Below, in pieces: positions 39,330 through 47,649 of a DNA stretch of 64,000 bases; the first letter of the stretch is position 1, and each line of letters starts with the position of its first letter. The stretch covers positions 37,759 through 101,758 of the forward strand of contig MPMQ01000004.1 of the NCBI GenBank assembly GCA_002238585.1, read 5' to 3'. The stretch is from Kistimonas sp. bin40 (GTDB taxonomy: Bacteria; Pseudomonadota; Gammaproteobacteria; Pseudomonadales; Endozoicomonadaceae). A model generated the notes under the pieces. It did no database searches. It was not told the DNA's origin and worked only from the letters and a program-made list of their open reading frames with translations. A program made the translations under genes and the position numbers.

Positions 39330-41072
39330 TCAGCGCGATCCGGCATTCCCGAAACTGCCCGCAGCCGGATAGCTGCCGTCAGGTTCTTCAATCACCGGCA
39401 ACCACTGCCAGAACAGCGTCTCATCCCTTGAGAAAGGTGACAGCCAGGAGAGTGCGGACAGCCGATCTGGAACAGCAACATTTTCCACGGGATGTAACAG
39501 CGACGGCGAGGATTCTTCTGCTGGCCCTGGTGGCGCTGCTGTCTCTGCTGTCTCTGCTGTCGGAAACAGGGTTGCCTCCTCCCTCGCTGATGCTTGTTTG
39601 AGAATGGCTCCCAACCAGTCCAGAAAAGAGGGTGCATCCACACCCCGGCCAGACGCATGGTCCCAGATAAGCCCCGGGGTCAAGGAGCCAGGATGAACCA
39701 ACCATGGTCGAACATTTTCTGACATGACCAGGCTCTGACTGTCGGCAGACTCCGGTCGCGCATTGACTCCCAGCGGCGCCGGTGCTACCGGCTGATGGGC
39801 AAAAACCAATGCGACTGCTGTCGTTCTGACCGACAGCTGCCCGCTGGCAGGAACAGGCTGCGGGGCCGGGCGCAGAGCCTGCGGAGCAGGAGCATGCCGG
39901 GCTTTTCTGAGATGGAGGCCTGCATGACGCCGGGCACAGCTGGCGCGCGCGAAGCGTTTTCCGCAATTTTCAAAAGCGCAAGCATAAGGGGTTTGCCCCC
40001 GGTGATGTCTCAGGTGGACCTTCAGACCGTCTGCCCGGCTGAAACCTCTGCCACACCTCTCAAAAGTGCAATGATACGGCTTTGCTCCGCTATGGACTCT
40101 CAGGTGGAACCCGATTCTTACTTTCTGTGAAAAACGTTCACCACAACCCGGTACAGGACAAACCCAGGGCTTTTCTCCCGTATGCGTCTGCACATGTACA
40201 GCCAGAGCACCCTTTGTCACACATCGCCGGCGACATTCCACAACAGGACAAACCCAGGGCTTTTCTCCCGTATGACGCCTCCAGTGAACCCTGAATGCAC
40301 TCAACGTTGTAAAATTTTTGTCACAGTCAGCGAAAGGACAGAGCCAAAGTTTCTGTTTTCCCTGCATCCGCATGCATTCCTGGATCGCGCGCTCTTGCCT
40401 GGCTCCTGTGTCATAACCCTGGAACAACAAGCCCCGGCGTTTTGCTCCTGCGTCCAGGTCCTCGCGCGTATACGCCTCCCGGTTCTGCACGTCAGCACAG
40501 GGCTTGGCATAACGGGCCGCGCTGCGCGACCTGGCCCTTGTCCAGCAGGAGTGACTCGGGGGCATGCTTTTGCCATCCGGCTGCCCGGACATGCCGCCAG
40601 GCTCCAACGGGCAAGGATGGCGCAACTCCCGGTCATGGCCACACCGGTGGGCAGCGCGCAGAACTTGTCGTCGTAATGCTGTCCCGGCGTCCGGCCCGGG
40701 AGCTGGCCTGGGTTGCGGCTCTCTGGCGATAGCCTGGGCGGCGCGTCGGCTGCTCAATGACACCCGCCACTTTGCACTGCCCTGAAAAGAGCCTGGCCGA
40801 GGTGATATTCCATGGTAACTGTTGATATGAAAACGTCTGCTCACTAATGATGCAAAGCGTCTGTTGCAACCTTCGACGGCGCACTTCATCAGTTGTCGTA
40901 CTCTATGCATTGGGGGGGGATTACGCTGGCTCGCTTCTTCCATGTACTGTTTTCTATCGCCCTCGACGGGGCACACCCGAGGTTTTGAGGCGGAGGGCCT
41001 TACCAACATTTTGCTGCGACTGTTTGAACAGGGACAGTCGGGTCTGCAATGATCCATGAGATGTAGCACCAT
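39330..41072 (-). CDS. C2H2 zinc-finger array protein, six fingers
   Basis: ATG 41072 gives MVLHLMDHCRPDCP, with the HCRP N-terminus also seen at 31795; no strong ribosome-binding site, and ATG 41057 is an alternative. The 580 residues hold an isolated finger (CAVEGCNRRFASLVSRRFHINSYH) near 64-87, a long basic, low-complexity stretch (about 90-240), then five consecutive fingers about 245-390 with HTGEKPW linkers, and an acidic/Pro-rich C-terminal region. It ends with SRDETLFWQWLPVIEEPDG, the local version of the conserved LWxWL motif, some 20 residues before the stop. Thr/Ala-rich TAETAETAAPP repeats lie near 515. Nucleic-acid binding is likely. Confidence 0.91.
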   Translation of the reverse strand: MVLHLMDHCRPDCPCSNSRSKMLVRPSASKPRVCPVEGDRKQYMEEASQRNPPPMHRVRQLMKCAVEGCNRRFASLVSRRFHINSYHGISPRPGSFQGSAKWRVSLSSRRAAQAIAREPQPRPAPGPDAGTALRRQVLRAAHRCGHDRELRHPCPLEPGGMSGQPDGKSMPPSHSCWTRARSRSAARYAKPCADVQNREAYTREDLDAGAKRRGLLFQGYDTGARQERAIQECMRMQGKQKLWLCPFADCDKNFTTLSAFRVHWRRHTGEKPWVCPVVECRRRCVTKGALAVHVQTHTGEKPWVCPVPGCGERFSQKVRIGFHLRVHSGAKPYHCTFERCGRGFSRADGLKVHLRHHRGQTPYACAFENCGKRFARASCARRHAGLHLRKARHAPAPQALRPAPQPVPASGQLSVRTTAVALVFAHQPVAPAPLGVNARPESADSQSLVMSENVRPWLVHPGSLTPGLIWDHASGRGVDAPSFLDWLGAILKQASAREEATLFPTAETAETAAPPGPAEESSPSLLHPVENVAVPDRLSALSWLSPFSRDETLFWQWLPVIEEPDGSYPAAGSFGNAGSR

Positions 41073-41236
41073 CAGTTATCAATTTCAAAAAGAGACAGAG
41101 AGGGTATTGGATCGAAGTTGCAGGGCTGTTCTTCAATGCCTGAACAATCCTGTCACCAGGGTATCGCCAGGGCCCTGCTGCCCCCCCTGTCCTGGCCTGG
41201 AACCTGCATCAGACTCTGGCTGTTTGATAACCCACT

Positions 41237-41291
41237 GTTTGACATCCTCCCCGTCCTGAAGGACGGGGCTTGCCGCGCGCTGTGTCAAAGA
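41237..41291. mobile_element. IS200/IS605-type terminal palindrome, copy B
   Basis: GACATCCTCCCCGTCCTGAA continues to a perfect 8-bp stem hairpin (CCCCGTCC...GGACGGGG, 41249-41268), then GCTTGCCGCGC and GTCAAAGA. It matches copy A over about 55 bp. It lies just upstream of the six-finger gene, at the border to an AT-richer transporter gene. No transposase remains. The rest of 41073-41513 shows no supported gene. Confidence 0.78.
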
Positions 41292-41513
41292 GCCTCAAAA
41301 CATAGAGCAGCTGTATGGGCAGGCGTTCTTTTCAAAACGACCTTCGACCAGTAATTTTCAGAAAAAACGACAAGCTCAAATCGGCTACGGCTCCAACATG
41401 TCTTGCACGCAGCAAAAACGACACTTGTTTTAAAATCAAGCTAAACGACTTCTCACCTTCACTTATTCGTACTTCTGATCCAGACTTCTGCCTTTTCATA
41501 TCAGGCTGTTCCA

Positions 41514-42422
41514 ATGGAAACCACAATTCTTGCCAAAAGCACCTTTTTAATTATTACAACGGTTATTGGCTGGATTGCCGGTCGCAAGTTGACCATAGAT
41601 TCCAGGGGACCTTCTTGTCTCTTGATTTATGTCATATCGCCATTTGTCATCTTTTCTTCCATAGCTGAGTCTCCGGCAGATTTTTCTTTTTTCCGTTATA
41701 CCGCAGCTGCACTGGTTATTTCTTCTTCACTGGCATTGATTTCTTTTTTGCTGGCCAAGCTGGTATGGAATGACAGCAAGGTTCATCTTTTTTCGTTTGC
41801 TGGAGGGACTGGGAATACTGGTTACTTTGCACTACCTGTTGTCTTTTCCTTATTCTCCCCAGAAATCGCAGCGGTTGCTGTATTTATTACCCTTGGCGTC
41901 ATCCTATATGAATTCACTGTTGGTTATTTCATCACAGCCATGGACAAGTTCGATAACAAGGAATGCCTCCGAAAAGTTCTTTCCCTACCCGTCATCCCTG
42001 CTGCCATTATTGGCCTGCTGGTAAAATATATGGGACTGGAGCTGCCTGCACAGCTGCAGAGTTTCTTCAACAGCTTCAAAGGTGCTTATAGTGTTTTGGG
42101 GATGATGGTTATAGGCATAACCCTCTCTCAATTTTCTGCCCTGAAGTTCGACTGGAAATTTTCATTTTTTTGCATTGGCTGGAAGCAGTTAATCGTGCCT
42201 CTCTTCGGGACGCTACTCATCAGCCAGCTGGGATTGACGCACGACATCTGTCTGGTCGCTTCTCTTATGCTGGCCACCCCCATGGCGGCAAATGTTGTGA
42301 TCCTTGCCAATCAGCTTGACGTCCATCCGGAAATTGCAGCATCAACGGTCATGCTCAGCACGCTGCTGGCCATTATATCTGTTCCTCTGAACATGCATGT
42401 CATGCTGGTTCTACTGCAATGA
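41514..42422 (+). CDS. AEC-family (auxin efflux carrier-like) transporter
   Basis: Inner-membrane carrier of the AEC family, whose bacterial members export organic acids such as malate or malonate; substrate unknown here. The 302 residues form about ten membrane helices in two halves. Typical features are FAGGTGNTGYFALPVVFSLF in the first half, VLGMMVIGITLSQF in the middle, and ATPMAANVVILANQLDVHPE with STVMLSTLLAIISVPL at the end. Length is normal. Its codons are visibly AT-richer than those of its neighbours and it lies next to an IS605-type end, both suggestive of transfer. It is the only ordinary metabolic gene in the accessory block apart from folE. Confidence 0.93.
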   Translation: METTILAKSTFLIITTVIGWIAGRKLTIDSRGPSCLLIYVISPFVIFSSIAESPADFSFFRYTAAALVISSSLALISFLLAKLVWNDSKVHLFSFAGGTGNTGYFALPVVFSLFSPEIAAVAVFITLGVILYEFTVGYFITAMDKFDNKECLRKVLSLPVIPAAIIGLLVKYMGLELPAQLQSFFNSFKGAYSVLGMMVIGITLSQFSALKFDWKFSFFCIGWKQLIVPLFGTLLISQLGLTHDICLVASLMLATPMAANVVILANQLDVHPEIAASTVMLSTLLAIISVPLNMHVMLVLLQ

Positions 42423-42548
42423 CTGCCGGGGTCCAGCCTGGCCTTCACACCCGACAGACTCGCGCTGGAACTGTCGTCCTTGAGACTACACAAGGACTGC
42501 CGCCCCTTTTTCCTTGCAGGAAGCGACAGACCAGAAACGACAGCCAGC

Positions 42549-45500
42549 TTACAGACTGGTCGTTGAGACCGGGTGATCCACCGCACCGGCTCCTTCCACA
42601 GTGGGAAGCCGTCGCTGTGCAGAAAACACGGCATCGCTCGCCGTATTCTGCTGCGGCAAGGCCCGCTCTCCGGCCAGCAAAGCCTGTTCTTCCTGCTCCG
42701 CCAGAGCCAGACGCTGGCGGCATTTGCTCCAGACCAGCAAATAGACGCAGGCCGTCGCGGTGGCAACAGCTGTACCTACAGCAACAGGGACGGCCACAGC
42801 TGTGGTCAACCTGTTCTCAGTCGTGTGGTTGTGCGTACCGGCATGGCCCGGTGCCACGGAGGAGACAAGGGTAGGCGACAAGGAAGCAGAAGCCGTGACC
42901 TGATTGCTGTCAGAAGGCAGCGCCGCAGTCGCTGAAGAAGGACGCACAAGCGCATGACGAGCCACAGCAACGCGCGCCCACTGCAGGCAGCCGCCCACCT
43001 CCGGCACCTGTGCCTGCCAACCGAACGCCGGTGCGTAGGGATCCACCAGGGTACCCGTCACAGGCACGAGTGTCAGCTGCTGGTCGTCCACCACCAGACG
43101 CAGATCCTCTGTCACATTAGCCGTCAAGTTCTGCTGCCAGCCGACATCCATTGCACCGCTCCCGACATCTATGCGACGCAGACTGGAAGGCTGCCCTTCC
43201 TGCTGACGCACTGTGTAAAGCCAGTCACCGGCGCGGGCCAACAAGGCGCGGCCCCCCGGTTGATCCGACAGATCAAAGCCGGTACGCAACCAGGGGCTCT
43301 GCTCACTGGAGGGCCTGGCTCCCAGACCATACACCAGCACTGTGTCATTGCTCTCCTGCTGCATCCACAGGTTCAGCTCCCCGTTTTCAAACGACAACAG
43401 TCGTGCCTGACCTGCCAGCGTCTCATACTGCGCCAGCTGGTACTGGCCGTGCAAATACACAGCCAGGTTCAAGGTCACCAGTTGTACAGCCTGGCCCGGA
43501 AGCTGCTGGAGGTGATACAACCGGCCATTGTGCACCAGGCTGTGCAGCACTCTGCCAGTCTGCGGCAGGGCGCTCCCGGCCGGCGGCTTGTGCAAACTCT
43601 CCCAACCAAGACCACGGCTGGAACCAATAGCGAGCGGCACTGCCCCACCATCCAGTGGCAGGAGGCGGCTCACGCGCATCAGTCCTTTGAGATCATTTTC
43701 CCGTTGCCAGGGGTAGCGCTGTCGGGTCACCATCAACCACCCGGCGTTGCTGGGCGTCAATGACTGCAAATCTTCATGCGGATAACGGATAGAGGCCGGC
43801 GAACAGGCGAACCCATCAAACTTCCAGCTTTCAAAGCCCCGAAAGCTGCCATACAGCCCAACCCACCCGGCCGGTGAAAGACTGGTGGAACGCTGCTCCA
43901 CCTCAGTTCCAGCTACCAGCTGGCAGTCGTAGGAACTGGCCCTGTAGGCGGCCGTGTCAATCTGAAAATTGGCCCTGCGGCAATAAGGCGGCGAACCGGG
44001 AGGAAACAAGGGAAGACTGGCATCACCACCCGAGGTCAAGTAGGTAACAGCATTGTGCGCCGGTGCCACCAGGAACCGCTGTGCACCTGTTCCATGTGCC
44101 ACCAGCTGGTCCGGGCCTACACTGCGGTGTCCCAGATACAGCAAGGACAGGGCTTGAGTAGACACAAGGCTGGCACGCGCCAGTCCGGCTGAAACAGCTT
44201 CCTGCGCTCCCTGCTGCCCTGGCATCTGAACCGGGTTGTCGCAGGACCAGGCCTGCACGCTGTTGTCAGTGCAATCGGTCTGCATGACTGCCAGCTGACC
44301 GGCCGCAGGATGTTCAGGAAAAGCAGGGCGACAAGCCAGACTGCCGTAACCCAGACTGGCACAGCTGAAGCCGGCACCTGCCGCCGGCAAATCCTGCTGT
44401 CTTTGAGTACGGGCCCTGACCAGATTCTCGTGAAGCGCGCGCTGCCGGCTTTTGAGGAAGAGGCTATCGGCGTCCGGGTCGCCCAGAATCCCGAGCAGCG
44501 CCGCAGTCGCCCGCCCGCCGGGGCTGTTTTCCCCCGCAGGCGGCGGGCCTGCTTCAGCCAGAGCCTGGACTTGATTGTGTTTGAGCTCCCGCTGGCTGAT
44601 GTATTGGTGACCGGAGCTGCGCACCACCCCCAGCCCCAGGCTGGCCACGGCTTCCGGAATTTGGGCGCCGCTGCCCACGCGGGCGTGCGCCATCACCCGA
44701 TTGCCACGGAGGTTATACAACTCCAGATGGTTGTCATCCCCGCAGGTGGTGCCCACCAGAGCGGCCTCCACCCGGCCAACGCCCGTGGCCTTGAACAGAC
44801 TTCGGTCCAGCCGGTTGATCTGCACCCGATTGTGGGACTGCATCTCACCGACAAATGCTGCCAGGCTGCCATTACGGGTCTCCAGACGGCTGTCGACGAC
44901 CGAGAGGCTGATAGTACTGTTGCTGATAGCCCCGAACAAAACCGCATCGCCCAGGTCGCGGACCTGCTGCACGCGCAGGGCGTGCCCGTTGCCATCCAGC
45001 GAGCCGGTAAAGGGATGGGTACGATTCCCCACCGGCAGCCGCAGCTCATCATGTATGACGACATCTTCTGCCAGTCGGTAACAGCCGTCCCGATCCTCAT
45101 GAATGCGACTGAAGTTGTGCTGTCCCAAGGCAACAGGGGTACCGGAACAGGCCGCATGACCTTGTCCACGACTATCACGACCATGACTCACAGCCGGATC
45201 ATTCTTCCTGTGTTGCGCGCCACCTGACGCACGACCAGCTACAAGAGTAAAATCATCCAGCGCCTCAGAACGACGTTGTTTGCGTCTGCTGCCGGCAGAA
45301 GAAGCTGCGCCGGTGCGCCCGGACGCCGGTCGCCCTTGCTGCGCCTTGCCTGTTTTCTTGCCTTTTTTTCGGGATGATGCCGGTGCCGCGCGCAACCGCC
45401 GGGATGCGATTTCATCCCCGCCAGCGGCAGTGCGCGGCCCGGTGCCGGCCGACTCGCGCACCCGCACAGCGGAGCGTTTGTTGCCGCCAGCCACGCGGCG

Positions 45501-45713
45501 CTCGACAGCAACGGGCAGCGCCCCCCGTTCCGCCACACCACCGGCCAGCCGAGGTTTTGACCGCCCGCCTGGCATCGCCCGGCGCGGGCCCAGCAGCGAC
45601 AACGCGGTCGCCGTCTGCAACACGACCTTTGCAGGCCCCACTGTTCCCCTGCGTCCGGTGTGCGTCAGCGTGCTGTTGACCTGGCTGCCGTTCATGCTTG
45701 CATTATTTATCAT
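42549..45713 (-). CDS. Large single-span membrane protein, array family copy 1
   Basis: ATG 45713 follows GGGAG at about 7-base spacing. The 1054 residues share the family plan: N-terminal GRRGTVGPAK...LSLLGPRRAMPGGR; a basic region with SRKKGKKTGK and RRKQRRSEALDDF (about 115-160); a GLUG-like unit HPFTGSLDGNGHALRV with LFGAISNSTISLSV; a long Cys- and Asn-x-Ser/Thr-rich middle with propeller-like units (VTRQRYPWQRENDLKGLMRVSR, YGLGARP, DWLYTVRQ); one membrane span VAVPVAVGTAVATATACVYL; and a tail ending VSTTSL, a class I PDZ-ligand pattern. It is the most diverged copy and lies apart from the other four, convergent with the AEC gene. No known family; membrane topology and host targeting are inferred. 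Confidence 0.85.
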   Translation of the reverse strand: MINNASMNGSQVNSTLTHTGRRGTVGPAKVVLQTATALSLLGPRRAMPGGRSKPRLAGGVAERGALPVAVERRVAGGNKRSAVRVRESAGTGPRTAAGGDEIASRRLRAAPASSRKKGKKTGKAQQGRPASGRTGAASSAGSRRKQRRSEALDDFTLVAGRASGGAQHRKNDPAVSHGRDSRGQGHAACSGTPVALGQHNFSRIHEDRDGCYRLAEDVVIHDELRLPVGNRTHPFTGSLDGNGHALRVQQVRDLGDAVLFGAISNSTISLSVVDSRLETRNGSLAAFVGEMQSHNRVQINRLDRSLFKATGVGRVEAALVGTTCGDDNHLELYNLRGNRVMAHARVGSGAQIPEAVASLGLGVVRSSGHQYISQRELKHNQVQALAEAGPPPAGENSPGGRATAALLGILGDPDADSLFLKSRQRALHENLVRARTQRQQDLPAAGAGFSCASLGYGSLACRPAFPEHPAAGQLAVMQTDCTDNSVQAWSCDNPVQMPGQQGAQEAVSAGLARASLVSTQALSLLYLGHRSVGPDQLVAHGTGAQRFLVAPAHNAVTYLTSGGDASLPLFPPGSPPYCRRANFQIDTAAYRASSYDCQLVAGTEVEQRSTSLSPAGWVGLYGSFRGFESWKFDGFACSPASIRYPHEDLQSLTPSNAGWLMVTRQRYPWQRENDLKGLMRVSRLLPLDGGAVPLAIGSSRGLGWESLHKPPAGSALPQTGRVLHSLVHNGRLYHLQQLPGQAVQLVTLNLAVYLHGQYQLAQYETLAGQARLLSFENGELNLWMQQESNDTVLVYGLGARPSSEQSPWLRTGFDLSDQPGGRALLARAGDWLYTVRQQEGQPSSLRRIDVGSGAMDVGWQQNLTANVTEDLRLVVDDQQLTLVPVTGTLVDPYAPAFGWQAQVPEVGGCLQWARVAVARHALVRPSSATAALPSDSNQVTASASLSPTLVSSVAPGHAGTHNHTTENRLTTAVAVPVAVGTAVATATACVYLLVWSKCRQRLALAEQEEQALLAGERALPQQNTASDAVFSAQRRLPTVEGAGAVDHPVSTTSL

Positions 45714-45831
45714 GCTCTCACTCCCATCGGGTTTCTTCTCTACTGGTTCTTCTCTACTGGACTGTCACGACTGCTCCTTGCTCCTTGTTATGAGCTTTTC
45801 CCACGGGGAAGCTCTCAACGACAACAACACA

Positions 45832-46026
45832 CTACTGCACGACCACCAAGGCGCGCTCCTTGAACATCTCCCGGCCCTGAATCAGTCCATGGGCTGAGGT
45901 TACGTCGGCCAGGCCAGCGCCGCTCCCGGCACCGGGGCACGACCAGCACACACCTGCCGCAGAACCGGCCAGCCACAACAAGGCCCAGGGGGCCACAGCC
46001 ATGGCAAGGCACAGACGCCCTCGCAC
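45832..46026 (-). CDS. Possible small secreted or lipid-anchored protein
   Basis: GTG 46026 opens a 64-residue frame beginning MRGRLCLAMAVAPWALLWLAG, a convincing signal-like segment, followed by AAGVCWSC, so a lipobox is possible. The upstream bases are G-rich but not a clear ribosome-binding site. Coding is uncertain, because this 450-bp spacer (45714-46166) otherwise shows only a 15-bp duplication, CTTCTCTACTGGTT-like, near 45730-45760. Confidence 0.3.
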   Translation of the reverse strand: MRGRLCLAMAVAPWALLWLAGSAAGVCWSCPGAGSGAGLADVTSAHGLIQGREMFKERALVVVQ

Positions 46027-46166
46027 CAGGATTGCGATCCCCCGCCCCGGCTGTCGCCTGCGCCAAAGTCAGCGGAGGACTTGGAGCAGGCAAATACTGA
46101 AAAGTTCCATCTTGTGTGTAAGTTACTTGTCCGGGACATCAATTGTGCGACAGGGCTGTCAGCAGA

Positions 46167-47297
46167 TCAGGTCACTGTGTCCTCAAGATTTGTCTTGCGG
46201 GAAGAACACAACCACTGCCAGAAAACCTTCTCCTCATCATCCATGGACTCTGGCTGGGCCGTATCCGGAGTAAAGAGCGCGGTCAAGGGTGGATCACTTC
46301 GGAACTGCTGCATATCTGTGAGCCATGGACCTTCGTCCTGACCCCATTCGTCTGGAACGGGCGGCGACATCCCGAACGGCCCGTCCCTGTCAGCTGTGTC
46401 AGACAACTGCGGCACAACCCGGCTGGCACTGTCCCCCTGCTGGAGACAAGGGGGTGACAGCCTGGGGCTATCACCAGCAAACGCACAACGGCTGAGAGCC
46501 CTGTCACCGGCCAGCCGGCTGTTTTTGTGCCTTGGCGCAGGTACAGCTGCCCACAGGGAACGGGGCCTGAGCTTTCCACCCCTGTGGGTGATCATATGCC
46601 TTTTCCTTTTGGCTCGGGATATGAACGCCCTGGAACAACCTTCCGCCAGGCAGGGCCAGGGCTTTTCTCCGGTATGGATCATCAGGTGCGCCTGCAGATT
46701 TCCTTTCAGAATGAAGCCTTTTGTACAGCCTTCGTAGTGACAGAAAAAACGCCGGACGCCCGCGTGTGTTTTCATATGTACATTCAGCGTGCAGGGTCGT
46801 ATAAACCTTTGACCACAACCTTCTACGGAACAGACAAGAGGCCTTTCTCCCCTATGGGATCGCAGGTGCAGTTGCCAATTCACCTTGTTGGCTAACCTGC
46901 TGCCACAGTCTTCGTAATGGCAGACAAAACGTCTTTCTCCTGAGTAGATGCGTCTATGTCCTTGTCTGTTGGTTCTGTGTGAAAGCCGCTTTTCATAGCC
47001 GGGGACTGGGCCAGCAACGGGTCTGCCTTGCCTCTTGACGGACGAAGCTCCTGGCACAGCGCAGGCAAGTTCCGGGCTTTCGTCCCGGGGGGCGCCAGCT
47101 GGCCTTGCGGTCGGCCGGGCAGTGGCCGACCGTAGACTGCGGCCTGCGGCTCTTGTTGATACCCGCGTCTTGCAACCCTTATGCGGGCCACAAGCTTCTG
47201 GTGATGGCAGCAACCTTGTGCGGGCCCGAGCACCGATTTGCATAAAAAGTCCCCTGCTGTGCTCCACATCACCAAAAAATGGATGCCTCCGGGCCAT
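46167..47297 (-). CDS. C2H2 zinc-finger array protein, four fingers
   Basis: ATG 47297 gives a 376-residue protein. A basic, Ala/Arg-rich N-terminal third with one decayed finger (GPVPGYEKRLSHRTNRQGH) is followed by four intact fingers about 125-240 (CHYEDCGSRL, CSVEGCGQRF, CHYEGCTKGF, CLAEGCSRAF) with RGERPL and TGEKPW linkers. A basic stretch (RAKRKRHMITHRGGKLRPR) could act in nuclear localisation. The C-terminal region is acidic and Pro-rich and ends DDEEKVFWQWLCSSRKTN, the same FWQWL motif as in the gene at 39330. It sits between copies 1 and 2 of the large membrane-protein family, linking the two gene families physically. Confidence 0.92.
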   Translation of the reverse strand: MARRHPFFGDVEHSRGLFMQIGARARTRLLPSPEACGPHKGCKTRVSTRAAGRSLRSATARPTARPAGAPRDESPELACAVPGASSVKRQGRPVAGPVPGYEKRLSHRTNRQGHRRIYSGERRFVCHYEDCGSRLANKVNWQLHLRSHRGERPLVCSVEGCGQRFIRPCTLNVHMKTHAGVRRFFCHYEGCTKGFILKGNLQAHLMIHTGEKPWPCLAEGCSRAFISRAKRKRHMITHRGGKLRPRSLWAAVPAPRHKNSRLAGDRALSRCAFAGDSPRLSPPCLQQGDSASRVVPQLSDTADRDGPFGMSPPVPDEWGQDEGPWLTDMQQFRSDPPLTALFTPDTAQPESMDDEEKVFWQWLCSSRKTNLEDTVT

Positions 47298-47649
47298 AAT
47301 CCCTGCAAGAACTCACACGGGAGCCAAGGGGTTGGAGCGCGATCAAAGCGCAGGGTTGCGTCTTTTGTAACAGGTTTGTCAGTGCCCCCCCGGTAATGCC
47401 TGTCAGCCAGCACCCTGGTTTTCGCAGGTGAAGGCGACACTGACGCACAAGGCACCATTCAGGGAAGTTACGAAGAAAAAGAAGGGAATCATCATGGATT
47501 GTGATGGATTGTGCACTGAGGGTGCACATCCGGATTCAGAGGGGAAGACCGGCACCAGCCAAGGTCCCGGGGGATGACCACAAGCGGCACCAGCCCCGGG
47601 CGGCATAGTCCCCGGTTCGTACACCAGGGGCGATGGTGACAAAGCCCTG
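47298..47649. other. Spacer between folE and the four-finger gene
   Basis: 352 bp with no supported ORF on either strand and no clear terminator. Confidence 0.45.

Noticed and set aside
44310..45227. 305-residue plus-strand ORF opposite array copy 1
   Set aside because: It is the reverse shadow of the family protein; the minus-strand frame aligns with four paralogues.
30386..47297. Zinc-finger genes as host DNA contamination in the assembly
   Set aside because: Genes have no introns, several have Shine-Dalgarno sites and alternative TTG/GTG starts, and they interleave with bacterial genes (folE, AEC transporter). Read-level evidence would still be decisive.
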